Below are positions 6,933 through 16,507 of a stretch of DNA of 64,000 nt, one piece after another. Below the pieces are notes generated by a model. It was not told where the DNA came from. It made no database searches and saw nothing but the letters and a program-made list of their open reading frames with translations. Source of the DNA: Rufibacter immobilis (GTDB taxonomy: Bacteria; Bacteroidota; Bacteroidia; Cytophagales; Hymenobacteraceae); contig NZ_RJJE01000003.1 in assembly GCF_003721565.1 (NCBI RefSeq), forward strand, positions 62,001 through 126,000, in the 5' to 3' direction. How positions within the stretch are numbered: the stretch's first letter is position 1; each line of letters begins with the position of its first letter. The translations under genes and the position numbers were made by a program.

Positions 6933-9900
6933 ATGGCGCCTATAAAACAGTTCTTTCAATCACTGGGCTTTCTGCTCCTGTTGAGCTACGCTTCCTACGC
7001 CCAAACCTGCCCAGACCAACCTGATGCCTCCCTGGCCGACGCCAATGAGGAGAACTTCACCCGGTGTAGCTCGGTGGGCGGATCTGTCAACTACCAATTG
7101 GTGGTGACAAACGAATCTAAAACCTCATCTACCAACCGCCAATACACCATTGAGTGGGGAGACGGCAGTTCCAACACCTATCCGGCAAATTTTACCGGTG
7201 CCACCCACACGTACACCAGCCAGGGTAGCTTCAACTTGAAGTACACCGTGACCAGCGCAAGCGGGTGTACGGAGACTAAAACCTATTCTGTTTTCAATGG
7301 AAGCACGCCGGGCATTGGTATCCAAAGCCCTAACAACACGTCTGAATGCGCCCCGGCAGCCTTCACCTTCGGTATTACCGGTACTGAAGCCAATGCCACC
7401 AACACCACTTATAAAATCTGGTTTGATGACGGAACTGATACACTGAGATTCACACAGGAGACTATACCCTCTTCTATTACCCATGCCTTCACCAAATCTT
7501 CAGAAGGCAAGCCGAAGGGCTTCACGATGTACGCGGTGGCCTACGGCTGTATTCCCAAGCAAGCCGAGGTTAGCGGTATCATTATCTCCACCAAACCAAT
7601 TCCGGCTTTCTCTATCTCCCCAGAAGGCGCAATCTGCCCTAACCAAACGGTGAAACTGAACGACCAGACCAAAGGCGGCTTTAACGGGAACAACGTGGGT
7701 GGTAACACCAGCGGCTACCGCCGACTCTGGACTATTTCTCCTAGCACCGGCTGGGAATTCACAAACTCCACCAACGCCTCTTCCATAAGCCCTTCCATCC
7801 TTTTCAAGGAGAAAGGATCTTATAAAATCACGTTGGCGGTAACCCCTTCCGGAACCAGCTCCACCTGCTTGGGCGACTCTATTATCAAAACTATTGTGGT
7901 GCAAGACCTTCCTGCGGCAGCCACCGCAGCCCCAGCCACTATCTGCTCCGGCACCACCGCTACCTTAACGGCTGAGGGAGACGCGCCTATCTACAGATGG
8001 TTCGCCACCGCCACTGCCACCACGCCATTATTTACCGGTGCTACTTTCACCACCCCGACACTTACCAAAACCACTACTTATTATATTGAGGCCGCGCTTA
8101 ACGGCGGTTGCGCCAACCCTACCCGTACCCCGGTTACTGTAACAGTGCAGCCCTTACCGGCTATCCCATCAGCTCCCGGTGTGGCTACCTGCGTGGGCAG
8201 CCCCGCTACCCTGAAAGCGACCACCTCTGCGGGCAAAGTATACTGGTACGCCACTGCCACCGGCGGTGATACGCTGGCCACCGGCAACACTTTTGTTACG
8301 CCGGCCCTTACCGCTACCACTACCTATTATGCGGCTACTCTTTCCCCGCAAGGCTGTTTCTCTTCTTCCCGCAGGGCAGTAAAAGTAACCGTACAACCCG
8401 TGATCAGTGGAAACACCATCAGCGCCCCCCAAATCCTGTGCGAAACAGAACCTGCGGCTACCTTAACGGGCGGAACCCCGAAAGGCGGCTCCGGCAACTA
8501 TACGTATCTCTGGGAAAGCAGCCAGGATGGCGTTACTTTCATAGATGCCAATAAAGATGTAGAAGGCGGTAACAATGGGGCTAATTATAACCCGGGGGTT
8601 CTTGGCAAGACTACTTGGTTCAGACGCACTGTCATCTCCGGCACCTGTTCAGATATTTCTGACCCTGTTCAGATCACAGTAGTACCTCAGGTTACGAATA
8701 ACATTGTTCTTGCGGCAGCTCCAACCATCTGCTATGACGCCACTACTACCATTGCTGGCTCTGTGCCTGCCGGGGGAAACGGAGGAACTCCTGCGTACCT
8801 CTGGGAAACCAGCACCACCAGCGCCACCGAAGGTTTTACCTCAGCAGCAGGAGATAACAATAAACAGTCTTATGAAACCGCAGAACTGAAGGAGAATACT
8901 TGGTTCCGTCGCAAAGTGACCATTGATGGCTGCGTTCAAACGTCAACAGCCGTGTTGGTTTCCATCAATATGATCTCCTTCCCTCCCAAGGCAGCCAGTG
9001 TTACCATCTGCTCCGGCGCTACGGCTACTTTAACTGCCACGGCTCCCGGCGGACCATATGAGTGGTATATCAGCGCCACCGCAAAAGCCCCTATCTTCAC
9101 TGGTGATACCTTTACCACAGAAGTGCTTTTTGCCTCTACTTCTTTCTTTGTGCAAAGCAAAGCCACCGGCAACTGCTCTGAGGCCCGTACTGAGGTAAAA
9201 GTAACCGTACAGCCTCCTATTGCCAACAACACCATTGCTGGCGTACAGGAGATCTGCACTGGCAGCACTCCCACTTCTCTTACCGGCACAAGACCTACCG
9301 GTGGCGATGACACCCCTATCTATGTATGGGAAAGCAGAGTGGACAAGGAAGGCACAGTGTTCGGTCTGGCAGCCGGCACCAGAACAAACCAGAATTATGC
9401 TCCTACTGCCTTGACGGAAACCACCTTGTTCCGCCGCAAAGTGACCATGGGCACCTGCGTGGAATATTCTAACGAGATCAGAGTAGTAGTGACTCCGGCC
9501 CTGACCAAAGTAACCATGCCTGCTGACATGATGGTGTGCGAGGGAGCTTCTGCCCCCATTATTAATGCCCCGGTTGCTCAAGGCGGAAACGGCAAGTACA
9601 TCTATAAGTGGGAGGTTAGCTATTCAAGCGCCACCACTGGTTTTGACACTGCCCCTGGCACTTCCAATGAGGCTACCTACGCCCCTAATATCCTGAAAAA
9701 CAATGCCTGGTTCCGCAGAATTACCATCTCTGGCAGTTGCCAAATAGTAAGCTCAGCGGTAAAAATAAGCGTATTGCCTTTGCCAGCTCTGCCAATTGCC
9801 AAAGACGTTGTGGTTTGCCAGAACGCCGTGGCCACCCTTACCGCCACTCCGGCCTCTTCCAACCAGAAAATTCAATGGTTTGATGTAGCCACTGGTGGCA

Positions 9901-12161
9901 ATCTGTTAGCCGAAGGGAATACTTTCACCACTCCTCAAGCCTTACAGCAAAATACTTCTTACTACGCCCAGGCGGTTACGTCAAACGGCTGTCTTTCTTC
10001 TGCCAGAGTAGAGGTGAAAGTAACTGTGACTCCACTTCCAGCCGCTCCTGATACCATTGCCACCACGGTATGCCACTCAGAAAAGGCCATTGTACAGGTG
10101 AAGAACCCTGCTGCGAACACCAGCTACGAGTGGTTCAGCGGTGCCACCGGCGGAACAGCTCTTTTCAGAGGCCCGGTTTATACCACTGGTGCTCTTTTAC
10201 AAACCACTACCTTCTATGTACAGGCTGTAACCGGCGGCTGCCCCGGACCAAGAGCCGCGGTACAAGTTACAGTACAAGACCCCATTGGGAACAATGTAGT
10301 GTCTGGTGCCCAGGAAATCTGCGCCGGAACCAACGCTGCTACTTTAACGGCCACACTTCCTACTGGCGGATTAGGTACTGACACCTACACATGGGTATGG
10401 GAAACCAGCACAGACGGCATCACCTACACAACTGCCTCCGGAGCTAGCAAATTAGACTCCTACACGCCAAGTAAACTCTATGAAACCACTTGGATCAGAC
10501 GTGTGATAAGATCTGGGAACTGCGTACCTAGCGTGAGTGAACCAGTGAAGATTCTGGTGAGCCCTTCCATCATCAACAACTACATCCAGGACAACCAGGT
10601 AATCTTCATCAACACCAAACCGGCCGCTTTCACGGGCACTACGCCAACCGGCGGCACCGGAACATTCACGTACCGTTGGGAAAGCAGCTTAGATGGCAAA
10701 AATTTCAAAGCGATCACAGAGAATGGAACTTCTAAAACCTACGCTTCTGTTGCGTTGACTGAAACCACCTGGTTCAGAAGGGTAGTCATTTCATCAGGCT
10801 GCCAGGCACCAAGCAACGTGGTGAAAGTAACGGTAAATTCAGCCATTTCACAAAACACCATCTCTGCAGACCAGTCCATTTGCGTGGGCACTGCCCCTAA
10901 CCTGCTGGTAGGTTCACAGCCCACCGGAGGCGACGGCAACTACAACTTTGTCTGGGAAATGAGCACCAGTGGTTCTTCTTCCAGCTTTGTGACCGCTCCT
11001 TATAATCCTGCCGCTACTAACGGCAACCCTACAGGCCAAAGCTATGCTCCTGCCGCTGTTAACCAAACTACCTGGTTCCGCAGAAAAGTTAGCTCCGGCA
11101 ATACTACTCACATCTCCAACCTGGTGAAAGTGACAGTATTCTCTGCCATAACCAACAACACCATCTCCACTGACCAGACGGTGTGCGTGGGCTCAGCACC
11201 TGCCCGCTTAACGGGTACGGCTCCCGCCGGTGGAAACAGATCTTACGGTTATGTGTGGGAAAGCAGCACCAGCGGCCCAGATTCTGGCTTCGGGACAGCG
11301 TTTGGCACCAACTCAGAGCAACACTACACTCCGGGTAATTTACAGCGCACCACCTGGTTCCGCAGAAGAGTGATCTCTGGCGGATGTACTTCAGCAGAAA
11401 GTAACGTGGTAAAAATCACAGTTACCGTGCCTCAACCGCCTACTGTGCAGGATGTATCTATCTGCGGTGGCAACAGCGCTACTTTGACGGCCGTGACCAA
11501 TGATGCTTCTACCGTGGTAGAGTGGTATGGACAAGCCGAAGGAGGCAGACAGTTAGGCTCAGGCCATAGCTTCACCACTCCAATATTGAAAGAAACCACT
11601 ACCTACTATGTTCGGTCTGTCACCCAGAATTGCACCAGCGTACGGGTACCGGTAACGGTGCATATCCCAGCCCCAACCGCCAATGCCGGAGAAGACCAGA
11701 CAGTGGTGAGCGGCGACTTCGTGACGCTTTCAGCCAGCGGCGGACTTTCTTACAGCTGGTCCCCTAGCACTGGAATGAACAACTCCAACATTGCCAATCC
11801 GGTGGTGAAACCTACACAGGACACAGAGTACACCGTGACTGTCACCACGCAAGATGGCTGTACTTCAACAGACAAAGTGTTTGTGAAAGTATTGGAGAAA
11901 GTAAAAGTATACAACGGCTTTACCCCTAACGGCGACGGTGCCAATGATGTGTGGGAGATCCCGCACCTGCAGAAGTATCCTAACTGCCAGGTGGAAGTGT
12001 TCAACCGCTGGGGTAACAAAGTATTTGAATCACGTGGCTATGAAAAACCTTGGGATGGCCGCATGAACGGTCAGCCACTGCCAGCCGCCACCTATTATTA
12101 CATCATCCACCTGGGTGAAAAAGAGAATCCATTAACAGGTAACGTCACTATTATCAAGTAA
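6933..12161 (+). CDS. Giant multi-Ig/PKD surface protein with T9SS type-B sorting domain
   Basis: 1743 aa from the ATG at 6933, which begins a normal signal peptide ending in SYASYA; the 18 codons before it would need a TTG start. A PKD-like part (about 50-300) is followed by two module types. Six are short Ig-like modules (CSGTTATLTA...YRWF...TTYY); eight are longer modules beginning near NNTISxxQxxC and ending TTWFRRxVxSG. A further PKD-like stretch (SYSWSPSTGM) precedes the C-terminal CHU_C/gliding-associated domain (GFTPNGDGANDVWEI...VFNRWGNKVF), the signal for type IX secretion. It is probably an adhesin or gliding/cell-surface fibre. A PorP/SprF gene starts 5 bp after its stop, as is usual for type-B cargo. 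Confidence 0.93.
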   Translation: MAPIKQFFQSLGFLLLLSYASYAQTCPDQPDASLADANEENFTRCSSVGGSVNYQLVVTNESKTSSTNRQYTIEWGDGSSNTYPANFTGATHTYTSQGSFNLKYTVTSASGCTETKTYSVFNGSTPGIGIQSPNNTSECAPAAFTFGITGTEANATNTTYKIWFDDGTDTLRFTQETIPSSITHAFTKSSEGKPKGFTMYAVAYGCIPKQAEVSGIIISTKPIPAFSISPEGAICPNQTVKLNDQTKGGFNGNNVGGNTSGYRRLWTISPSTGWEFTNSTNASSISPSILFKEKGSYKITLAVTPSGTSSTCLGDSIIKTIVVQDLPAAATAAPATICSGTTATLTAEGDAPIYRWFATATATTPLFTGATFTTPTLTKTTTYYIEAALNGGCANPTRTPVTVTVQPLPAIPSAPGVATCVGSPATLKATTSAGKVYWYATATGGDTLATGNTFVTPALTATTTYYAATLSPQGCFSSSRRAVKVTVQPVISGNTISAPQILCETEPAATLTGGTPKGGSGNYTYLWESSQDGVTFIDANKDVEGGNNGANYNPGVLGKTTWFRRTVISGTCSDISDPVQITVVPQVTNNIVLAAAPTICYDATTTIAGSVPAGGNGGTPAYLWETSTTSATEGFTSAAGDNNKQSYETAELKENTWFRRKVTIDGCVQTSTAVLVSINMISFPPKAASVTICSGATATLTATAPGGPYEWYISATAKAPIFTGDTFTTEVLFASTSFFVQSKATGNCSEARTEVKVTVQPPIANNTIAGVQEICTGSTPTSLTGTRPTGGDDTPIYVWESRVDKEGTVFGLAAGTRTNQNYAPTALTETTLFRRKVTMGTCVEYSNEIRVVVTPALTKVTMPADMMVCEGASAPIINAPVAQGGNGKYIYKWEVSYSSATTGFDTAPGTSNEATYAPNILKNNAWFRRITISGSCQIVSSAVKISVLPLPALPIAKDVVVCQNAVATLTATPASSNQKIQWFDVATGGNLLAEGNTFTTPQALQQNTSYYAQAVTSNGCLSSARVEVKVTVTPLPAAPDTIATTVCHSEKAIVQVKNPAANTSYEWFSGATGGTALFRGPVYTTGALLQTTTFYVQAVTGGCPGPRAAVQVTVQDPIGNNVVSGAQEICAGTNAATLTATLPTGGLGTDTYTWVWETSTDGITYTTASGASKLDSYTPSKLYETTWIRRVIRSGNCVPSVSEPVKILVSPSIINNYIQDNQVIFINTKPAAFTGTTPTGGTGTFTYRWESSLDGKNFKAITENGTSKTYASVALTETTWFRRVVISSGCQAPSNVVKVTVNSAISQNTISADQSICVGTAPNLLVGSQPTGGDGNYNFVWEMSTSGSSSSFVTAPYNPAATNGNPTGQSYAPAAVNQTTWFRRKVSSGNTTHISNLVKVTVFSAITNNTISTDQTVCVGSAPARLTGTAPAGGNRSYGYVWESSTSGPDSGFGTAFGTNSEQHYTPGNLQRTTWFRRRVISGGCTSAESNVVKITVTVPQPPTVQDVSICGGNSATLTAVTNDASTVVEWYGQAEGGRQLGSGHSFTTPILKETTTYYVRSVTQNCTSVRVPVTVHIPAPTANAGEDQTVVSGDFVTLSASGGLSYSWSPSTGMNNSNIANPVVKPTQDTEYTVTVTTQDGCTSTDKVFVKVLEKVKVYNGFTPNGDGANDVWEIPHLQKYPNCQVEVFNRWGNKVFESRGYEKPWDGRMNGQPLPAATYYYIIHLGEKENPLTGNVTIIK

Positions 12162-12166
12162 GCAAA

Positions 12167-13186
12167 ATGAAAAAGCTTGCCACCATTTTATTCTTCTTCG
12201 TATTGCTTTCACCGGCCATGGCGCAGCAGAAGGCTCAATACAGCCAGTACCTGTTCAACAACTTCCTGTTGAACCCTGCCCTCTCCGGCATTGAGAGCTA
12301 TACGGATGTACGCATGGGTACCCGCCGGCAGTGGGTAGGCGTGGAAGGTGCCCCGGTGACGTATTACGTGAGTGGACACTCTTCCTTCGGGATGAGCGAC
12401 CGGAACTCGCCCACGGGTCCGGGCGCCGGAAAGGGATACATCTCCAGAAGACCATCTAAAAACCCAAGCTCTACTAAATTCCACAAGTCGCGTCCGCACC
12501 ACGGGTTTGGCGCCATTGCCCAGGTAGACAAGACGGGCCCGTTGAGTACTACCAACCTGAACCTGACTTACGCCTACCACCACCCCATCTCCAGAAAGGT
12601 GAACATGTCGGTGGGTTTGGCCGGGGGATTGGTGCAGAGCCGCCTGAACGGGAACGCCATTCAAATGGTGAACGGCAACGACCCGCTCCTGCGCCCTACC
12701 ACCATGAGTAGAACCAACTTTGACTTAGGCCTGGGCACCTGGATTTACTCAGACTACTTCTATGTGGGCGCCTCTGCCTCCCAGCTCCTCACCACGCAGG
12801 TGTCGCAGCCGGAGGGTGGCAGAACCCCTGAGCAGAAGCTACAGCCGCACTATTTCCTTACCGGCGGGTACCGCATTAGAGTAAGATATGACTTGTCATT
12901 TGAGCCGTCTGTGATGCTGAAGTTGGCCAGCCCTAGCCCTTTGTCAGTGGATGTGAACTTCAAAGCCACCTACGCCGACAGATTCTGGGCTGGTATGTCC
13001 TACAGACATGAAGACGCCGTTGCTGCCATCGCAGGGGTTAACGTGAACCACTTCCTGGACTTTGGTTATTCCTATGACTTAACCACCTCTGGCCTGAACG
13101 CCGCCAGCGCAGGCAGCCATGAGTTCATTGTGGGCATCAAGCTCAGAAACAAAGCCCGCATGCTTTGTCCTGAGTGGCTCTGGTAA
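12167..13186 (+). CDS. PorP/SprF family type IX secretion membrane protein
   Basis: 339 aa. Signal peptide ending in AMAQQ, then QYSQYLFNNFLLNPALSG, the N-terminal signature of the PorP/SprF family, followed by outer-membrane barrel sequence with alternating hydrophobic strands. Family members assist in the surface delivery or anchoring of type-B cargo such as SprB. It is co-transcribed with the giant surface protein and ends at a 68-bp palindromic repeat that should act as the operon terminator. Length is normal for the family. Confidence 0.92.
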   Translation: MKKLATILFFFVLLSPAMAQQKAQYSQYLFNNFLLNPALSGIESYTDVRMGTRRQWVGVEGAPVTYYVSGHSSFGMSDRNSPTGPGAGKGYISRRPSKNPSSTKFHKSRPHHGFGAIAQVDKTGPLSTTNLNLTYAYHHPISRKVNMSVGLAGGLVQSRLNGNAIQMVNGNDPLLRPTTMSRTNFDLGLGTWIYSDYFYVGASASQLLTTQVSQPEGGRTPEQKLQPHYFLTGGYRIRVRYDLSFEPSVMLKLASPSPLSVDVNFKATYADRFWAGMSYRHEDAVAAIAGVNVNHFLDFGYSYDLTTSGLNAASAGSHEFIVGIKLRNKARMLCPEWLW

Positions 13187-13200
13187 CCGGAAGGTTTCTC

Positions 13201-13268
13201 TTAAAGCAGTAGTGCCGTTTAGGGGCTCTTTTTAGAAAAAGAGCCCCTAAACGGCACTACTGCTTTAA
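13201..13268. repeat. Palindromic repeat copy 6, longest perfect stem (terminator-like)
   Basis: Two perfect 33-bp arms around a 2-nt centre (AG). The inner 19 bp are the family core with GGGGCTC/GAGCCCC. The outer 14 bp (TTAAAGCAGTAGTG and its complement) occur only here. It lies 14 bp after the PorP/SprF stop. Confidence 0.97.
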
Positions 13269-13681
13269 ACCCATTTTAAATGCTTAAGGTGCTTGCACTA
13301 CTTGTGTAAGGACACTTCCCCTCATCACCGGCCGTCGCTTTCCTCTTCCAAACCCGCCAGCTAATCAACTCACGCTCCTCCTTCCTTTTCTACAATCTGC
13401 TTCTGTGCCTTTTAAAGTAGGAAGGCCCCCAAACAGACAAGCTTTAACTCAATATTAATAATATTATATATACAATATTAAACAAAGCATCTTTTGAATC
13501 TCAAAGCAATATCACTCATTTAATATTATAGTTTAAACTTTCTAATAAAAGCCAATTAACCACACCTTTACAGTAACTCAAATAGCACTTCACCGTAAAA
13601 AACACAAAAACAGAGAATAGATATTTCCAAGCTCCTACAACCATACTAACAAAAACCTCCACCTCCTAAAATTCAAAATCC
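13269..13681. other. Gene-free AT-rich interval
   Basis: No reading frame with gene features. The part from 13440 to 13640 is strongly A/T-rich, with runs of ATATTA, and probably contains the promoter of the secreted 131-aa protein. I could not fix a -33/-7 pair. Confidence 0.5.
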
Positions 13682-14077
13682 ATGAAAAACTTTACTCTCT
13701 CTCTTTGCCTTTTTGCAGCGGTGGCCTTTAACGCTTCGGCACAGAATGCCCCTAAAAACGATGCGGTGGAGAAAACCTCTACTTCCATTTCCCGGCTCAT
13801 GCTTTCCTCTATGGGCATGAATGAGAATGAATATATTCAGGTGCGCGCCCTTAACATTGAACGACTGTCAAAAGCCGCTGAGGTAGCCAAAACCTATGAA
13901 AACGACGCGGAAATGAAAGAAGCCCGTCTGCGGGAGATTGACGAAGAGTTTGAGAACAAGCTTTTCCGGATTCTGACCAGCCGCCAGGTAGAGGCCTACG
14001 CTGAGTTCAAAACCAGACCAGAAGCTAACTTTCTTTCATTGGTGCAGGAGGTAACGCCTGGCACCAGAAAGAAATAG
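13682..14077 (+). CDS. Small secreted helical protein
   Basis: 131 aa with a clear signal peptide (cleavage after NASAQ). The mature part is helical and charged and ends in ...FRILTSRQVEAYAEFK, a pattern seen in small periplasmic helical proteins of the Spy/CpxP-like kind (LTxxQxxxYxxF). That link is only a weak resemblance. Monocistronic, with a strong terminator 30 bp downstream. Function unknown. Confidence 0.75.
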   Translation: MKNFTLSLCLFAAVAFNASAQNAPKNDAVEKTSTSISRLMLSSMGMNENEYIQVRALNIERLSKAAEVAKTYENDAEMKEARLREIDEEFENKLFRILTSRQVEAYAEFKTRPEANFLSLVQEVTPGTRKK

Positions 14078-14107
14078 AAGATATAAGATAGATTGATTTG
14101 ATTTGTG

Positions 14108-14146
14108 AACAAGAAGAGGCCCCACCAAGTGGGGCCTCTTCTTGTT
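14108..14146 (+). terminator. Terminator with 18-bp perfect stem
   Basis: AACAAGAAGAGGCCCCAC and its exact complement around a CAA loop, ending in TTGTT, after the secreted protein gene. Confidence 0.75.
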
Positions 14147-14341
14147 AGGGCATCCTTCTAATTACGGAAACCATTTTTCTGAACCGATGAAAGAAACCGC
14201 TACCTTCGCGGTGTGTATGCCCGCATGAGCAAAGGCGCTCCTCTCCCCTTTTGCCTCCCATGCCCGTTTCACGTATAGTAATGTAATACCAAGAATTTCT
14301 TCCGAGTTTATAACCGGAAGAAACCATCAAAACCTTTGCCT

Positions 14342-14578
14342 ATGGAATGGTACAAGCTCTATAATCCCAAAGCGATGAACTCCTTCCAGTTCATTGCGGT
14401 CACCGGCCTCATCATGTCTTCCTTGGCGCACCTGCTGCTGCACCTGTGGGGCAAAGAGATCGCCTCTTTCAATTACCTGTACCTCTGCTGGGGCACCCTT
14501 TTCGTGTTTGGGTCTATCCAGAACCTGCGCCATAAACCTGAGGACGACGATCACCATCATCATCACCACCATCATTAA
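14342..14578 (+). CDS. Small two-helix membrane protein with His8 tail
   Basis: 78 aa from the ATG at 14342. Two hydrophobic segments (about 15-37 and 43-60) are linked by a short loop, and the C-terminus is RHKPEDDD followed by eight histidines. The acidic-plus-histidine tail should bind divalent metal such as Ni, Zn or Cu. No family recognised. Neighbours give no functional hint; a palindromic repeat follows at 14613. Confidence 0.65.
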   Translation: MEWYKLYNPKAMNSFQFIAVTGLIMSSLAHLLLHLWGKEIASFNYLYLCWGTLFVFGSIQNLRHKPEDDDHHHHHHHH

Positions 14579-14612
14579 AAACACAGCTTACAGGGCTGAG
14601 GCACGCACCTAT

Positions 14613-14650
14613 CGTTTAGCGGCCGTTTTTCTAAAAATAGGCCCTAAACG
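14613..14650. repeat. Palindromic repeat copy 7 (degenerate)
   Basis: CGTTTAGCGGCCGTTTTT then CTAAAAATAGGCCCTAAACG. Several stem mismatches. It lies between the His-tailed membrane protein and the HD-domain gene. Confidence 0.8.
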
Positions 14651-14722
14651 CAGAGCGGTCTATGTCTGGCTTGCACCGTAAGGGCGCAGGAAGTAACTTA
14701 TCGGTTTTAAACGCACACATCC

Positions 14723-15292
14723 ATGACCAGAGAAGAAGCGCTTCAGCTTTTGCAGGAATATACCAAAGGCGAGAGCCTTTTACGCCATGCCCGCACCGTT
14801 GAACTGGTTATGCGCGCCTATGCCCAGAAGTTGAACCAGGACGAAGAACTCTGGGGCAACACCGGCCTCTTGCATGACGCCGACTATGAAGCGCACCCTA
14901 CGCAACATCCCCAGGTGATCGTGAACCTGCTGCGCGAACGCGGCGAGGAAGAAATGGCCCATGCCATCTCGGCGCATTACAGCCACTGGGGCGTGCCGCA
15001 CGAGAGCCTGCTGGACAAAGCCTTGCTGGGCTGCGATGAGATCACGGGCTTTGTGGTGGCCTGCGCCCAGGTACGTCCGCAACGGCTGGAGGGGCTGGAA
15101 GCGAAATCGGTGCTGAAGAAACTGAAACAGGCCAGTTTCGCGGCTTAAGTTGACCGGCAGGAAGTGAGGCTGGGCGCCGAATTGCTTCAGGTAGATCTGG
15201 CGGAGCACATCACGTTCATTATTCAGGCCCTGGCCCCTCATGCGCAGGAGTTACAGCTAACGCCGGTTTCCTCCCAAACCCCGCAAGAATAA
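14723..15292 (+). pseudogene. HD-domain phosphohydrolase interrupted by an in-frame TAA
   Basis: The first 141 codons encode an HD-domain hydrolase of the small bacterial type: HARTVE, then GLLHDADYE with the HD pair, and AHAISAHYSHWG. TAA at 15146-15148 stops it, but the same frame continues for 47 codons (VDRQEVRLGAELLQ...HITFIIQAL) to a second TAA at 15290-15292. Family members are about 185-190 aa and have exactly this C-terminal helix (VDREDVxxGAExL...HIxFII). The ancestral codon was probably AAA (Lys), changed to TAA by one base. The truncated protein keeps the HD residues but lacks the last helices. Possible causes are a real nonsense mutation or a sequencing error. The conserved tail suggests the change is recent. 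Confidence 0.75.
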
Positions 15293-15425
15293 GCATCTGG
15301 GCATCAGTAATGTCAAAACACCAGGTCAGCACGAAACACCAACAGGTTCCATTTTCCATAGGGTATCCATCCCCTCTCAAATCCGGAAAACCATCCACAG
15401 GCAAAAGGTCTTCCCTCGTAAATAT

Positions 15426-16409
15426 ATGATGTTTCTTAAAGTTGCAGGAATTAGCAAGCAGGGCGAAGACGAGGCGGTAGTACAAGACATCAGCTTTACC
15501 CAGCGGGAGTTTGAGCGAATTGCCATAGCTGGCGAAACCGGTTCTGGCAAAAGTACCCTGCTCAAGATCATTGCCGGGCTTATACAGCCAGACGCAGGAC
15601 AAGTCTTTTTTGAGGAGGAACGGGTGCTGGGCCCCGCCGAGAAACTGGTGGCTGGCCATCCGGGTATTGCGTACCTTTCGCAGCAGTATGAACTGCCCGA
15701 ATTTCTGCGGGTAGAACAGGTCTTGCGCTATGCCAACTCTCTGGAGCAGGAAGCCGCAGACGCGCTCTATGCCCTTTGCCGCATCACGCACCTGCTCCAC
15801 CGCCGTACCGACCAACTCTCCGGCGGAGAGCGGCAACGCATTGCCCTGGCCCGGCTGCTGCTCACCTCGCCCCGGCTCCTGCTCCTGGATGAACCGTTCT
15901 CCAACCTGGACACCGGCCATAAGAACCTGCTCAAAACCATCATCAGAGACATTGGCGAGCAACTGGAGATCACGTGCCTGCTTATTTCCCATGATCCGCT
16001 GGATACGCTTTCCTGGGCGCAGCAAATTCTGGTCATGCAGAACGGGAAGCTGCTCCAAGCCGGAACCCCGGAGCAGATTTACCGCCAACCCATCAATGAG
16101 TACGTGGCCAGCCTCTTCGGGAAATACAACCTGCTTTCTCCGGAGCTGGCGCAGGTATTGAAGGGCGTTCCGGCCCCTGAGCACCAACACAAGAGGCTGC
16201 TGGTACGGCCCGAGGCATTTACCATCACCTCAGCAAGCAGTCAGGCGGTACAGGCCCAGGTTCGTAGTGTCACATTTTATGGCAGCTACTATGAGCTGGA
16301 AGTGCAGTGGGCAGACACAGTTCTGTTAATCAAAACCACCGCCACCCAAGCCACCCCCGGCGATAAGATTTACTTATCCTTGGCTCCGGAGGCTGGTTGG
16401 TATCTGTAA
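15426..16409 (+). CDS. ABC transporter ATP-binding protein (PotA/FbpC-like) without permease
   Basis: 327 aa. Walker A GETGSGKST (36-44), signature LSGGERQRIALARLL (about 136-150), Walker B LLLLDEP followed by FSNLD, and an H-loop in LISHDPLD. Residues 230-327 form a TOBE-like regulatory domain (RPEAF...VTFYGSYYELEV), which marks importers of the spermidine/iron/sulfate/molybdate type. No permease or binding protein is adjacent, so it may serve a transporter encoded elsewhere. Two Met codons start the frame. A palindromic repeat follows 9 bp after the stop. Confidence 0.88.
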   Translation: MMFLKVAGISKQGEDEAVVQDISFTQREFERIAIAGETGSGKSTLLKIIAGLIQPDAGQVFFEEERVLGPAEKLVAGHPGIAYLSQQYELPEFLRVEQVLRYANSLEQEAADALYALCRITHLLHRRTDQLSGGERQRIALARLLLTSPRLLLLDEPFSNLDTGHKNLLKTIIRDIGEQLEITCLLISHDPLDTLSWAQQILVMQNGKLLQAGTPEQIYRQPINEYVASLFGKYNLLSPELAQVLKGVPAPEHQHKRLLVRPEAFTITSASSQAVQAQVRSVTFYGSYYELEVQWADTVLLIKTTATQATPGDKIYLSLAPEAGWYL

Positions 16410-16417
16410 GACATAAC

Positions 16418-16459
16418 TGCGTTTAGGGGCTCTTTTCTGAAAAAGAGCCCCTAAACGCA
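16418..16459. repeat. Palindromic repeat copy 8 (intact), terminator position
   Basis: TGCGTTTAGGGGCTCTTTTC and GAAAAAGAGCCCCTAAACGC arms, only 9 bp after the ABC ATPase stop and before the converging YciI gene. Confidence 0.95.
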
Positions 16460-16507
16460 ATACGGCCGAATTTAAGAGAGCCTGAGAAGGTCCCCTGAAA
16501 AGGAAGA

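Noticed and set aside
15219-16190. 323-codon minus-strand frame opposite the ABC ATPase
   Set aside because: The ABC motifs are all on the plus strand; no motif in the minus frame.
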